From: Amaranthus tricolor
Taxonomy: Eukaryota; Streptophyta; Magnoliopsida; Caryophyllales; Amaranthaceae
Length of the DNA stretch: 64,000 bases
Assembly: GCF_026212465.1 (NCBI RefSeq)
Contig: NC_080050.1
Coordinates: 31,295,070-31,359,069 of the forward strand
Reading direction: 5' to 3'
Of the stretch, positions 23,608 through 34,400 are shown piece by piece (position 1 is the stretch's first letter; every line of letters starts with the position of its first letter). The notes beneath the pieces were generated by a model. It made no database searches and had not been told where the DNA came from. It saw only the letters and a program-made list of their open reading frames with translations. Both the position numbers and the translations under genes were made by a program.

Positions 23608-26440
23608 GTCGTTGAGATCAACGAGTTCATGCTGAAGACCCGTCTGTCTTTCATCTTCTAACGTGAAATTTGTACCTGAATCACTGTCATAGCTCGGAAA
23701 TTTATTGTATAATACTGTTTTTGTAGTCTACTATTGTATAATGTTCTTTCAATCCCAAGTCAGATGTTGAACACAAGGCTAAATGCAGGATGGTTTTTCA
23801 GCTTGCTAGTATTTCTATATAGGTAGAGTTTGTAAAAGGCTTTGTTGTGTTCTCTGGGCGATGTGTCAAATTTATTGAGGATATTATGAAAAAAGCTACA
23901 TTAAAGACTAATGAAATGTAAAATTTCAGCATTCCGCTGCAGCAAACAGGAATCAACATGAACAAGCGGTTTATACCTAGAGTCATGTTGAATCCATCGC
24001 TAACTCGAAAACTCCTATCAAACATACAAAGTCGGCCTCTGAAATGAATCCCCAAGATTCCTCCATAATAAATAATACTTATCCAACAAATGATCCCTAA
24101 CATACTGATCCAAAGTCATCACCACCATCTCCGTTGCCTTAAGATTAGGGTCTAGATCTAGACCTGACCCTAATATTAGGGTCCAGATAAGGGTCAGGTC
24201 CAGGCACTAAAATACCCATCTGGCCATCCTATTGAGTCTCATATCGAGTTTCACCTCAAAGTGTCACAATTCCCATTCCAAACAATTCAAATCTGTTCAT
24301 TTTGCTATCAATATTGTAATTTGTTACAGAAATAACTCATTTTTCTCATTAGTTACCATCGATAAACTGATGTACAATCACATCATTATGAACCCCATTC
24401 ATACAAGACTATCATGCAATCCTAGCCTATCATCTATCATTCAATTATGAGTAGATAGTTGATTAATATATTCCTTCCAGATCTTTAATAATCCGTCATT
24501 GCTATCATTCTCCATGCTTTCTTACATCTTCATTCAGTATTAAGCTTTTCCTAGAGCCTCTTCACCATCTCATTTTCAACATTCCTAGAAGAAGGCCTTT
24601 GTAAAAGTTTATACATTTCAACAAAACATCTTTCTAATGTTCCTACACTACCCATTTTGAAAATTTAGAATTTGCCAAGGATAGTGGTTTGAGTATATAA
24701 CTCATATGTTTATGTTAGTGGTAGACTGAAAGGGATTATGATAACAGAAAGGAAGAATTTTGGTTATTGCGGTAGGTTAGGGATGACCATGGCCCACGGG
24801 TGCCTACTTAGTGAATTTTCTCGGACCCAATTAGAACCAGCTCCTGAAAAATGGAACCAAAACCAAAACCGATAGGACGAACTCCAAAATATCTAAAAAA
24901 CTGGTCCTGGGAACTAGATCCAAAATTACCTATTATCATTGTAAATGCCATCATAATGAACAAGTATTTCTAACCCAAATCTATAAATCAAATAAATAGA
25001 TCTCAACCAACAGAACATAACATTCCAGTATTTCACTACCCAAATGCCATTAAGTGGCTCCTAGTCTCCAACTTAGGGTGGGTTTTGGGGAATTGGATGT
25101 ACACAACCTCAACTAACAGAACTATCTCCCTAATAGATTACAAGAAAATAAAGTTCAGAACACCTCGTGAGATTAACATAAAGGTCCAACAAATTGAGTT
25201 TAAAACAGAGTTCAAAACGACTTGCATCCATTTCTGCCTTGTATATCGTCTCTGGCAACTTCCGCTCCTTTTCCAGGCAAATCACCTTCAATAATTAAAT
25301 TTCAGGCCTGCAAGCAGTTTCGTAACAATTTTCAGTTACAAGCAGATGAAACTGATTAACGATAATTCAGACAAAGTGTAACAGGATTTACTGCAAGTCT
25401 GCAAGTGAAATTCCACAGCATAAATAAACAATCAAACAATAACACTATGTATTGAAACTACGAATCCATCAAATTCAAGAATTCAACACAAATCTTACTT
25501 TACACCATGGTCACAAATCGTAAAGGAGATTTCTCTGACTAGAGTAGATTTTCACAGCTAATGACTATACATTTCCAAACACCAGATATATATTAGAAAC
25601 TATAGAGGAGATACAATCTGCAATGACAAACCCTGTGTATCTACAGAAAGAGAATTCAGGTTATTTTCTTTAATAATCATAAGCTTTCGTACCGTCTACC
25701 CCCAGAAATTGAGTTCCAAATATTCAAACAGTTCAAAATCACATCTCCCACATCTCAAGATCCTTTAACAACCCGCAAAGAATTGAGGATCCATTTTCAG
25801 CACCAAATTTACGAAATTTACAGCATTCAAACATATCCTCACATAGAAACAAATAAAACAAGTGATCGATTTAATTACAGCAAAAAGGCTGATGTCAAGT
25901 TCAACAAAACAGCCCCAAAAATGAATGGGAAGAAGAGCATATGGCAGTTTTTACTTTTTCAGCATAAGAGTTGAAGAGGCACAGTTATGCATGAAGTTTC
26001 TGCGAGCTGTTAACAAAGTTGGTGATGCACCCAAAGTTGGTTTTCGGACAAAATTTTGGCATGTACCCAATTTTCAGATTCAGGCAAAAAATCTGTGATT
26101 GTAGCAAGCCGAGTCGCAATATAAGTAGAACCACATTGTTCGAAAATCAATTTTGTGGAGTGATCAAGATAGATTGTTGGTAAATAGGATTATAGTTTAT
26201 ATGAGCACTAGATCAGTCGACACTCGATACTGAACCAGATCAAATTGGAACAAAATTTAGATCTGAAATAGTTGGAATTGTAAAATACTCGCTTTAACAC
26301 AGGGGAAATGACCATTTTACAAATACAGTTGAGAAAAAAATCCGCTTCCCTGGGTACTAATTGAGTTTTTCACAAAGGGGTAAGGGGTCATACCTATAGT
26401 GTGTGAGTACGTTGTGCTCTGTCTAGAAAATGGCATTTCA
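23608..26440. other. Convergent intergenic region between GRF and the membrane-protein gene
   Basis: It begins with the GRF 3' UTR and ends with the 3' UTR of the minus-strand gene. I recognise no protein-coding sequence. A group of palindromes lies at 24149-24200. Confidence 0.55.
24149..24200. repeat. Adjacent perfect palindromes
   Basis: GGTCTAGATCTAGACC at 24149-24164 and GACCCTAATATTAGGGTC at 24166-24183 are each perfect palindromes, one base apart. A wider inverted pair, GACCTGACCCTAAT (24161-24174) against a copy ending GGGTCAGGTC near 24200, overlaps them. Confidence 0.85.
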
Positions 26441-26444
26441 GGCT

Positions 26445-29270
26445 TCAGGCATCCTCACTTAACTTTACATCCTGTACTTGATATCCAAACCGTGACCACA
26501 AGATCTGCATTAAGCCACCATTTGCAACATGCAAAAGGAATATCCAGGTTGGATTCACAAATGACGCAGAGATTAACTTGAGGACAACGAAAACACAAGC
26601 AGTGCCCAGAAAATTCCAGTTGATACCTTGCGCCTACACGCAGAAGATCAAATAAAGCGGGAGATTGTCATACAGTCACAAAAAAGAGCGACGACTAAAT
26701 ATTGCAAGAGCATAGTACCTCTTTTAGTTGAAACACCTCTTCAGATGTTACTTTGATGAAGTCAGCAATCAAGCACCCAAAAAGTAGACCGAAAGGCACC
26801 AACAGTTCCTGATTCCTAGATATAGTTGCTATAATGTCTGACAAAAAGCTCGAGAAGAACCACGCTATGAAAGACCATTTAAATACTTCTCCGCCAAAGG
26901 ACAACAATCGTTGCAATGCTTGGTGTTCTGCTTTTTTCCACGGGAAGTTTTTAACAGAATCAGGCAGAGAGTTTTGTAACTGCTCCTTGACAACAATCAT
27001 TTGCTTCTTTGCCTTGTCACGCATCCCACATTGAGCAATTACTTTTTTCATCAAAGGATTGTAAGAGACATTATGATGGGCAGCACGAGTCAACTTATAT
27101 TTTTGAGGTAGAAACAGAGAAACACTAAATGATTTTTCCTGTCACAGTATGAGAAACACAAGAAAAAAGGTCACAAAGGCTTAGAGAATCCCAGAAGAAA
27201 AAGAACAAAAGAATAAAGATAACTGTAAAGAAAAATTGTTTCACGATTATAATAAGTACTAATGATAGAAAGTTTAACTACTGAAGATCCTACATGTTTC
27301 ATTTGATCTTTTTCTTTAAAGGAACTTTAAGAACCAAAGTTCACCAAAACAATCACAAAACAATAACTTGGGTTGCAAATTATGGAACAGGGAGGGAAGG
27401 AAAAGGGAGGTGGATAAGTTCACTCATCTAGACAAAGGGTTGGAGAAACTTCCATCCTATGATATACAACACCCCCCTAATGTTGGAGATTTTTGGCAGA
27501 AAATGGAGCTCCATTTTCCCCTTCCCATCCTTGTATCCTCCTCTTATCCTCACCTCCCTCTTCCTTTTGGACTCCTACTTAAACAAGCTATAAAGCTTTA
27601 AGTAAAAAATTCCAAGTGCAAGATGACACATTGAGTGAAACGATTATTGTGAATTTGTTGAGTTGGAGGGCAGCATTTAATCATCTCATCAAACTCTTAC
27701 TTTCATGCTATACGATGAGAGAAAATAGAGGAAAAAGGAAGAGATGAACTATTAAGGGACGTAATTTCCTTTATTAACCAAAAGGGCGGGAGGTAAATGA
27801 AAGGAACAAATAGGAGGGTAAGACTTCTTTTTATTTTGTAAAAACAAAATCTTCCTACATTAGAAAAACTGAAAGTAAGACACATCGTTCTTCCCCTCCC
27901 TCCCTTTTGTTCTTCTTCCCTTCCTCCCTCTCCCTAATCTTTTTAAATGTTCTCCAAAAACACACTTCCATCATAACAATAGTCAATTAAGGAAAATCAT
28001 GGGTTAGCCTAGGTGTTAATGTTTTCATTCCACCTCGTGAAAAGGGTTCAATTCTCATCTACAGCAAGATCAACTCCCCTTCCTCCCCTTGCCCGTAAGT
28101 AATTTTCCTTACTTAAAAACATAAATATGTTTGAGCAACATTATAAAAGATAAAAAAAAGGGAGTGGAGGAAAATGGAATTATATTTTCTTTCCAAATCT
28201 TTCCATTGTAAGAAGAAATTGCTGTATATAAAGATGAAGGATTTCCTCCATTTCCCTCACTTTTCCCTTTTGCCTATCTCTATTTCCTTCTATCCAAACA
28301 CAACTTAAAGGATAAAAAGTTGAATCTCCAGGACTTTTACTTATCTGTAAAGCATTCCAGCAACAAAATGAAAACAAGAACCCAATTGCACACAAATTTC
28401 CAGTCAATTTGCAATTTGCAGTTGTAATCTCGCAATAGATTCAACTCTAAAACATGGTTTTATCATTTTGAGTAACGAAATACTCCTACTAGTGTAACTT
28501 CCTCGTATATTGTTAAATTAGGCTGGACTTATTGTTAATGCCAGCATATTAACGGGGGACACAAGTGCACACACTTCATAAGCCAAGGAGATATATACCA
28601 TCCCAAAACCATATGGCAATGGGAAGAAGGTCTCTAATAGTTTATAAAGTGTGCACACCATTTTCAATTTATCGATGTGGGATAACTCATCCCAACACCC
28701 CTCACATGCGAACCCCCGTCAAGTTTGCATGTGGGAGTAATCAATTAGGGTAGGAACACCATTCTTTTCGAACCTATCATTTTTTAAATTATTGATCGAA
28801 CCATCGGCTCTGATACCATGTTAAATTAAGCTGGACTTATTGTTAATGACAGCATATTAACGGGGACACAAGTGCACACACTTCATAAGCCAAGAAGATA
28901 TATACCATCCCAAAACCATATGGCAATGGGAAGAAGGTCTCTAATAGCTTATAAAGTGTGCACACCATTTTCAATTTATGGACGTGGGATAACTCATCCC
29001 AACATATATCATCATCTCTCAGAAAAGCTATTGGGTAGAATCAATCTAATTGTTTAAGCACTACTCAGTATTCAGTATTCAGTATTCAGTATTCATTATT
29101 CAATATTAAACAATGAAAGAATACAAAACAAATCCAGTGGGTAGTGAACAGTACAAAAGGCGATGCAATAAGCCAATAACTATGAAAAGAAGAAAAATTG
29201 GAAAGTGTTGTTGGAAGCAAACCTGAAACGTACAAGGATAAACTGCGCACCGCAGTACAGCCACCGCCAT
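26445..29270 (-). CDS. Conserved plant membrane protein of unknown function, probably plastid-targeted
   Basis: Three exons, 29270-29223 (16 codons), 27138-26719 (140 codons) and 26633-26445, join in phase 0 to give 218 residues with start and stop. I do not recognise the family function. The first ~45 residues (MAVAVLRCAVYPCTFQEKSF onward) are rich in Ser, Lys and Arg and nearly lack acidic residues, as in an organelle transit peptide. A Lys/Gln-rich soluble segment follows. Four likely membrane segments come next: WSFIAWFFSSFLSDIIATI, LLVPFGLLFGCLIADFI, FLGTACVFVVLKLISASFV and WIFLLHVANGGLMQILW. Clean splice junctions and codon-level continuity show it is a real gene. Intron 1 (27139-29222) contains a TRIM retrotransposon and a SINE-like copy. 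The short first exon encoding only the start of the presequence makes the start less certain than the body. Confidence 0.8.
27370..28310. repeat. Purine/pyrimidine-rich fold-back stretches in intron 1
   Basis: GGGAGGGAAGGAAAAGGGAGG near 27391 and its pyrimidine counterpart near 27536-27570, and similar pairs near 27719-27930 and 28150-28275, look like terminal parts of Harbinger-like MITEs. Their ends cannot be fixed. Confidence 0.4.
27995..28110 (+). mobile_element. tRNA-derived SINE-like element, copy 2
   Basis: GGTTAGCCTAGGTG (A box-like, about 28002) and GGGTTCAATTCTC (B box-like, about 28044) lie about 40 bases apart with ACCTCGT between them, the same plan as at 20553. It is inside intron 1 of the membrane-protein gene. 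Confidence 0.45.
28511..29004 (-). mobile_element. Complete TRIM (terminal-repeat retrotransposon in miniature)
   Basis: Two direct LTRs, 28511-28697 (187 bp) and 28819-29004 (186 bp), differ by about six substitutions and one indel. Each has TG...CA ends (TGTTAAATTA to CATCCCAACA as read on the plus strand). A 5-bp duplication TATAT flanks the whole at 28506-28510 and 29005-29009. The 121-bp interior carries, on the minus strand next to one LTR, TGGTATCAGAGCC, the initiator-Met tRNA primer-binding site common in Copia-type elements. Next to the other LTR is a purine-rich GTGAGGGG that could prime plus-strand synthesis. No protein is encoded, as expected for a TRIM. It lies in intron 1 of the membrane-protein gene. 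Confidence 0.93.
29064..29105 (+). repeat. 7-bp microsatellite-like run (CAGTATT)n
   Basis: Four or five consecutive CAGTATT units decay into CATTATTCAATATT. It sits about 60 bases beyond the TRIM and 120 bases before the 3' end of exon 1. Confidence 0.85.
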
Positions 29271-30181
29271 CTTCTCGCCGGCTAATCCTCTATCTCAGTG
29301 CGTCTATCCCCTCAATTTTCATTCACGCTTCGTCTTTATTTTCATGAGTTTGTAGGGGATGGTAAGTTAATCCGCGGTGAGAATCGATCACTGTCAGAAT
29401 CGAACTATTTTTATTCTTCACCGAGTTAATGAGGGGTGAAAATCAAATCTTTATTCACCAAGTTTAAAGGAAAAAAAAAAGGAGAATGATGATAAGTAAA
29501 GTTTTTTTTTTTAATGTTTGTTTAAGAGTATGAATCAATTGCAAATTACAGTTTTAAAGTAGTCTTTTGACTAATATGCAAGTGACTGGTGAATTTTCTT
29601 TTTTTATAAATTAAATTTCCCAACATAAATTTATTCAATTGCAATTTAGTCGGAAATTCCGAATAACACCTGTTAGTTAGAAAGTCGGTCGGAAATTTTC
29701 CGCCTATTTTGTGTTAGTTAGAAACGTTCAGTCGAAATTGCCCCCTTCTTTTTTAGCGTATTAATGATTAAAAAATGTCTATTTGTGTCCTCAATACATA
29801 TAGATATATATTAATAATCTACAAAAAATCAAATATATACATGAATAATTTATCAACATAATTTTATTGTTTCAATTTTTTAATTCCCATTGGTTGATCA
29901 AAATCATTAAACGAACACTAATAATCTGCATCTTTGAATAAATTATAGATCAAAATATAATTATAATAATTCATATAAGAAGTTGAAAAAACAAATCAAG
30001 AACTATATCAATTGGGTTTGATATTCCAGGAGGTCCAATAAATTAAGTCGACTCGATCCAACTCAAGATCCACAAAGGTACTAAATATTCAAAAATTGAT
30101 CACCTAAAGAGACTCGTAGATAAATAGATGCCTTTGCATTGCAATCAACTAATTAACAAAATACCCGACTCAAGAATATTA

Positions 30182-30453
30182 CTTCCTCATATTCAGCTTA
30201 TGTGTCCCATTTCCTTTTATAGTTAAGTTACCTTAATTGTCTTATTTTTATTTTTGGTATGGGTTTTTGACTTTTATGCCCTTAGTAGCTTTATCCTATT
30301 TTCAATTATATCCTCCATTATCCATATTAATTTTCCTCTTTTATATTAAAAACTCATAATACCACTCTCTTTTCTACCCTTAAAGTTCCACTTTTGACTT
30401 TCCTTAAAATTCGTAAAAAGTCAAATAGGACTCTTAAAGTGAATAGGAGAGAG
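30182..30453. mobile_element. Stowaway-like MITE family C, copy 2
   Basis: Nearly identical in the interior to 17688-17960, with ends TTCCTCATATTCAGC and GTGAATAGGAGAGAG next to TA. Confidence 0.7.
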
Positions 30454-31222
30454 TATGAAATAAGAATGAGAAGATCTTTTGACTTTGGCATTAGAAGGGG
30501 GTTTTCTAGGTCTTCCCCTAAGCTAGATTTGCATTTAATGGCTCACAAGTCAACAACGGAACTAAGTTCATTATTATTGCCTAGGAGTTATTTATACTTT
30601 AGAGTCATTTAACACACATATTAGTATACAACTATTTGACCTGACCTAATTGAAAATTGAATTTGCACCTTAAATCATATATAAACAAGAGGAAAAAAAA
30701 TAAATAAAGAACAAAATACCGATAAAGATAATTTAATTATATAGTTAACGTAAAGATAAATTTTTGTCTTAATTAAATAAAAATGTTGAAAACAAATACA
30801 ATCATATTATTATATACTTCATAATAATAAAGTTGCATACTAAATTTCTTCCGGATTGAATTCGACCTAAAATTATGACAAATTTGTTCCAGAGTTGACT
30901 TAAAATCAAGCTTTGAACTATGTCAACTACTTCTAACAAATCATGACCCCATCAAATTTTTGAAGCAATAAGTCAACGTAAGAGACAAATTTTCTGTGAC
31001 TTTGCTCGATCATGTTACAACTGTAAGCACATATACTACATGAAATTGAACCAAGCATGCAATTAGGAAATGCATCATCAAGAAACTTCTAGAATGCTAC
31101 CTCATTGGTGCAACGACTACGTCATGGTTCTAAGCATGTGTAAAATATCCGATTGATTTCGAAGAAAATCTCAAACTTAAATTTTATTTTGCCCTAACAT
31201 GAAAAGTATTACAAAATAAATA

Positions 31223-31461
31223 CTCCCTCCATTTTTATATGTTCCTCTCAAACAGAATTTACGAATTTTAATGTCAAACTTTGACTACGATTTCTTATCG
31301 ATCTATAAGAAAAAAACATATTCATGTGGGTTCTTGTTAGGTTCGTCTCAATATATACTTTTTAAATATCAACTTTTTAGAAGTTTTAAAAACTCACAAT
31401 TAAAATTATTTGATTTTAAAATTTACATTGAAATCTGCTAAAATAAAATAAATAGAAAGAA
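31223..31461. mobile_element. Stowaway/mariner-like MITE, right end degraded
   Basis: It begins CTCCCTCCATTTTTATATG after TA, the usual start of plant mariner-type MITEs. The interior TGTCAAACTTTGAC and a tail of AAATAGAAAGAAC are typical of this group. The right end is not certain. Confidence 0.45.
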
Positions 31462-34400
31462 CATTTAAAAATAGAAGAAAATGCTACTTTAAAAATTATT
31501 GTATATTTTTACTCTATTTCTCGCTTACGATTACTATTGTTATATGATTGAAATACACAAAAGTTTTCAAACCTTGTCCAAGAAGTTGCATTGGTGATCA
31601 CAAAGTGATGCTATTAGTTTTGAAACTCTGGGTTTTTATGTGCATTATTTCTTAGTTTTATTTGGGTTGTTCACGTCTAGTTCGTAAATTTTATCATGGT
31701 ATCATAAATGATGATTTTCAAACAACTGAAAAAAAAATATCATATTTCCATAAGTTCCCTAATTAATAAAATAAGATCACATGTGAGGAAGAGTGTTGGA
31801 AAATAATTCATATGTAATCCCACATTGTAGAATTAAAAAGAAATTGACTAACATATAAACTTGGGAAGAATTAGCAATGAAATTATTTTCCGTTTCTAAA
31901 TAAAATCCTACATTTTCTTTTTTCAATTACTCCATAGATGATTTATCTGCTAAATATTTGAATAAATTTTACTCCGATCCCTCAATTTTTTAAAGTTGTC
32001 CAATTTAGTTTTTTTACACTATTCATTGGTCAATCTTAATTTGTATTTTATTCTTAACCTAAACGTCAAAATATAGTCAAATGGGATCTTGTTTGATTCG
32101 TCTCAATGTAAATTTTATTAATATCAAATTTTTATAATTTTTAATTATACACATTTAAATATATTTAGAATTGAATTAGTGGATAGTGTGTCAAAACTAA
32201 ATGAGACAACTAAAAAGAATTGGAGGAAGTATTTCGTGGCAGATAATTAACAACAAATTTGAGCAAGTATAATTCAAACAAAGCAAAAAAATAAGTCACC
32301 AATTAATTAGTGAGCCTATGCTATAATCATGAATATTTATCCCTCCCTTTGTTCACATTGGTTGTAATATATTCATTTAATTTGTTTGTTTAATATGTCT
32401 CATATTAATCGCAATGTGTTGATATTAGCAATTTACATAAATAAGATAATTAATTTTTGTCTTATTTGGAGAGCAAATATTTTTTTTAGGTAGGATCCTA
32501 AATTCGATTATAAGCTAGCCCTTCTCTTTTCTTCAACCTATCCTGTAATTTTTAAATAAAATTAATTAAAAAAAAATGCTTTAATATCTTATAAAATTAA
32601 GTATGTTATTTATTTCATGTAGAATAATTAGAGCCCAGGAAAAAACATAAAAATACCTCAACTTAAGTACTCAACATAAATCCTGATCATGTCTAAATTA
32701 AAATTTGTAATATTTATTTAATATTAAATAATGGAGAAGTATTTATACTTCTTGCTTTAGATGCAAATACACTTTTTAAAATTATGTTATCACAATTTCA
32801 ATGTAATACTTAAAATATTAATTACTAATTTATAAGTATACATAATAAAACTATTATTAGAATAAATTGATATTTGTATAATACATCTCTAAACAAATCT
32901 AACAAAAACTCACAAATATTATATTAGACGATTTTAACATGAGACGATCTATATATTGTACGTTAAATAGCCTAATTAATATAAATTATGAAAATATAAA
33001 ATTCTTATTATTTTGAGATCATCTCACTGAGAAATAGTCTCTTATAATAATGGTTAAATACATTTCTTTATAAACAAAGAATAATACAACTACTCCTATA
33101 CTTGTAAAGTAGCTAGCAAATAAAATATAGTATAAACCTAGATAATTTTTCTAATTAATTGTGATAATCCCTATAATGCATCTTAACCATTGATATAATA
33201 ACAGAATCTGAGCAAATAGGCACAAGTACAAACTACATTCCAACTGTTTAGTGAATGAAAATATGCTCTTCATATAAATCACTTCACAATGAGCCAACTG
33301 TTTCTGGGATTTTGCCAGATTTATATCAAGTTTAATACACACTAATGAATATTAAATATTAAAATAAAGAAAAGGAGTAATAGTATAAAGAATATATATA
33401 TGGTTTATACTTTATAGCAAAGAACACTATGCATGCTGATTGTTGAGCAGAGACAAAAGAGTTTAATCTGCAGGAATATTATATTTCATGTTTTACTCAT
33501 TTTGTATATTTACGTGAAAAAACTCTCACATCGTAATTTGAAATGATGTAAAATGGTAGGAACGGACGAGCATGTAGCTAGCAAGGGCATTTATTTCTTT
33601 GTTCTACTTATTTTACATCATTTTAGTGAAAAAGTATCATATCCTAATTTAAAATAATGCAAATAAATTGAGACAGATAAATCCTTTTGTCCTTAGCTAG
33701 CTAGGGCATCTCATTCTCTACTTGTCCTTATTCTATGCATTTGTACTTCACTCTTTTGAGCGTTTGATAACTAGTATCTAGTAATATATCCAACGAAAAT
33801 AGCTACAAGTATAAAATTTTACTTAGTTAAGTCTTAGACAAGATCCAATTTTCGTATTTATATTTATTAGTTAAAATGATATTTAATATGTGGATGAAGA
33901 TTAAATTAGTGAAAGAATAACGGGTCATTTTCAAAATAAAAAATATAGTAAACTTAATGGGATAAATAAATTAAAAATAAAAATTGTAGCTACTTGTATA
34001 GTTGTATGTAATGAAAGAAGTATATGAACAGATATACCTAAAAAAGCTAACCTAACTTAGTAGCTAACACTTCTTCATTCTTTATATTTCATTGGATTCT
34101 TGTACTTACACCAATAAATAGATAGAAACCATAATCCCATTTCTCTCTAACTCCAAGAAAAATTCACTTGTGTTTCTGACTTCAATTATTTTCTCATCAT
34201 ATTTTTTATTTAAAATAAAATTTAAAATATAAAAAGTAATATATTGTTTTCTAAAGGAAAAAGTAATGCCACTAGCTTCAACCATATATTGAAGAAAACA
34301 ATGTCCAACACAACAAAAACCACTCTCAAATAAATTCATACACACTATAATTTACACCAAAGTTTTTACATAGTAACAAATAACACACAAAAAATGAATA

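Larger units (their letters stand above)
29350..34395. other. Intergenic between two minus-strand genes
   Basis: The left edge holds the promoter of the membrane-protein gene and the right edge the MYB 3' UTR. No coding sequence is recognised. It contains a family-C MITE (30182-30453), a Stowaway-like element (from 31223), a gagacggtctc-type unit (about 32930-33060) and a direct repeat of about 65 bp near 33490-33555 and 33605-33670. Confidence 0.55.

Noticed and set aside
24149..24200. Telomere-like TTAGGG/TAGGGT words
   Set aside because: There is no tandem run and plants use TTTAGGG; the pattern is palindromic instead.
28511..28697. Cassandra-type TRIM
   Set aside because: The LTR lacks 5S rRNA-like promoter boxes that define Cassandra.
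28511..29004. Simple tandem duplication of about 300 bp
   Set aside because: TG/CA ends, a primer-binding site and a 5-bp duplication around the whole show a TRIM with two LTRs.
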